64,000 nt of DNA from Aurantiochytrium sp. KH105. Taxonomy: Eukaryota; Sar; Bigyra; Thraustochytrida; Thraustochytriidae. The notes under the pieces were generated by a model. The model was not told the DNA's origin. It did no database searches and saw only the letters and a list, made by a program, of their open reading frames with translations. The translations under genes were made by a program, and so were the position numbers. The DNA lies in contig BGKB01000089.1 in assembly GCA_003116975.1 (NCBI GenBank), positions 186,001 to 250,000 on the forward strand, given 5' to 3'. Shown here piece after piece: positions 42,001 through 45,000 of the stretch. Each line of letters opens with the position of its first letter. Within the stretch, counting starts at the first letter, position 1.

Positions 42001-45000
42001 GTGGTAGTGGATCGCTCGTCTCCGTCACGCCGGAACCTGTGACTGGCTCGCTGGTCTTGAGCTGGGATACGAGTAGCGACTGTGAACTGTGCTTCTTCCA
42101 GGGCGTTGCAGATACGACCGGATCGATTGACGTATCTGATACCAGCGCTTTAGCAACGGAGCTCGAGCAGTTGACCAACATTCGTGCTGGCGGAGTCACA
42201 GTGAATGTTGTTCAACACTCTGGCGCGATCGGTCATGGTATGACGTATGAGGTTACATTTTCTGGAGGAGCCGTTCAAGGAAACGTGCCGGAGCTTTCGA
42301 TTGACTCGTCATCCATTGCCAGCGCGACGGTGGAGATTGCGACGACTCAGCAAGGCGAAGAGCTCAGCGGAAGCTTTTCTCTCATTTATGGGGGTGACGA
42401 AACCGAGGAGCTCGCCTTTGACGCAACGGCGGACGAGGTGCGCGACGCTTTGGAAGCGCTTCCGGGTCTCGAGACGGTCTCGGTGAGCCGATCCACATCT
42501 ATGGAGGCTTTGCCAGGATTGGTGACAACCGTGCAAGGCGCCGCGACAATCACAACCTCGTCGGACATGGGTGTGTCTCGGGGCGAGGTGATTCGTATCA
42601 AGGATGAGATCTTCTCTGTCGCCCGCACGGGGACCTTGGACGCGTCAACGGTACCTTTGAGCACGGAGGGCGACTACACGTTGGCGGCACTGTACGCAGG
42701 TCTCAGTGAGAGCGGAATCCAGGCGTATCGGCAGACTGCAGGATATGTGCACACGGTGACAATTGAGCTCGCGGCGAGTGGGGCGAGCCCGGGTCCAATT
42801 ACCGCTGCGCGTCATGCGCTCGCACCGAACTCTGCTGAGGTACGTATTCGCGGCGGCCAAGCATTCACGTTCGATACGGACGAGGGCAAATACTTTGGCT
42901 GCGACAAGTGCTTCTTTATGCCAAACCTGCAGGCAGGCACAACTTACCATGTGCGACTGCAGGCTCGCAACTCCATGGGCCTCTCGAGTTATAGCTCCAC
43001 CATGACAGTGGTCCCGATGGAACTGCCCTCGGCACCTCAAAATGTTTACTTGAGCACCGTGTCAAGCACGGCTCTCCTGGTCGAGTTTGAACCGGGCGTC
43101 AGCGACGGCGGCAATGAGATTGTGGGATACGAGGTGCAATACGATACCTCGTCAGACTTTAGCACGGCTGAGATTGTGACAGTTGGACAAAGCGCCATTC
43201 AGGGCTCTCCGCCGTATCACGCTTTTGTGACGGACTTGAGTGTTGCGACGGAGTACTTTGTTCGGGTGGCTGCATTGAACAGCGTGCCTCGGCAGATTGT
43301 GGACCCGGAACTCAATGCGCCCAATTACGGGTACAATACGAACTGGCAGACCTCGACTCCCGAGTCGATTCTCACGGCCGACCAGCCCCCTCTCGCGCCC
43401 TTTGACGTGGACGTTTCGCTGGTTTCAGGCAGTGTCATCCGCGTCATTACTACATCACCGGACCGCGATGGTGGTGTCGAGCTCACAAAGCTCCGCATCG
43501 AGTGGGACACAAGTAGCACGTTTCAGTCGCTCGAGGGCAACCTTCCTCTCTGCTCGACGGAGCAAACCATTGCGGGCAACGACAACTTGCGTGTGTTGAC
43601 ACTCGTTCCTAAACGCTGGGTCTTTGACATCGGTGCGACCACCATCATTCATGCGTTGACGGGACTCGTGTGCGATCCCCTCGAAGAGGGCACCTCGTAC
43701 TATGTGCGAGTCGCTGCTTACAATGGTGTCGGCGAATCCGGCTACGGCGAGTACTACACAACAGCTGTCCCCGTGGCACCAAAACAAGCACCTGCCGCGC
43801 CAACGAGCCTTGAGGCTACAGTTGTTGAGGAACAGGACACGCCCATCACGAGTATTCATGTCGAATGGGAGGCTCCGGCCGACGAGGGCGGTAGCCCGGT
43901 TACAAGCTACCGTATCGAATGGTACACAATGGAGCCAATTTATGAGGTGCAAACGTTGACTATCGTGAACTCGATTGCTGGGGAGACAGATGGAACATTT
44001 TCCTTGCTCTTCAACGGAGCAGCTACAGCAGCAATCCAGCATGACGTGAGCGCAGCAGATATGCGTCTTGCGCTCATGAATGTGAACTCGTGGGGCTCGA
44101 TTGGTCACATCGAGGTGTCTCGAAGTGCGATCACGGACAAGGGCTACCGCTGGGACATTACATTTGCTGATGAGTCAATGAACCCAGGAAATCAGCCCCC
44201 GCTTCTCATTGACGCACAGAATCTTAACGCCAACAGCGGAGCCTTGAGCTACGCTATTACCGAGAATACGATTGGATCGCGAAGTGCTGGCAACAAGGAG
44301 GTCCAGAAGATCGAGACGAGCGCCAGCGCTGGAGCTACTGCGATTCAGGGCTACTTTCGACTTTCCCTCGACGGAGCGGCGTGGTCGCCTCTCATTGCGC
44401 ATGACGCCAGTGCTGCGGATCTTGAAGATGCTCTGGAATCTTTGGTGTCCGTGGGTCGCGTCACGTGTTCGCGATCAAGCGTGGGTACAGCTGGGGCGTA
44501 CACTTGGCACGTCACTTTTGACACGCTTGGATCGCAGTCGAGCTGGGATATTTCTGAGCTGCAGGTGGATGCGAGTTCGCTTGGCACCGATGATGATGAC
44601 CTTTACAGCGCGTCTGCCACGGTTTCGGATGGCGACAATGCTGTGGACAACATTAACGCGTCGCCTCCGTCGAATTCGGACTCTACCATTGCTTGCCCAA
44701 CGTGCGTCATCGGCGAAACGCCATCCTCATTTGCCTATGCTGTCATCTCCTCTGATGCGGCAGTGCATGAATACGACATTGAAGGTTTGGTCACTGGCGT
44801 AGAATACAAGATTCGAGTCGTCGCCGCAAACGAGCGTGGCTACGGTACAATGTCATCTACAGTGAGCCAGACACCACCACTCCAGGTCCCGAGCGCGCCA
44901 ACGGACGTCGCTCTCGCGGTCAAGGACGGCGATTCGTCCGCCCTGGAGATTTCCTTCAATCCGCCAACGAGCGACGGTGGCGACGAGGTGGTCAAGTATG

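Noticed and set aside
11000..42600. RGD in xGD modules as integrin ligands
   Set aside because: The position varies among RGD, RGE, AGD, EGD, QGD and ELD between copies, so it looks like a structural turn.
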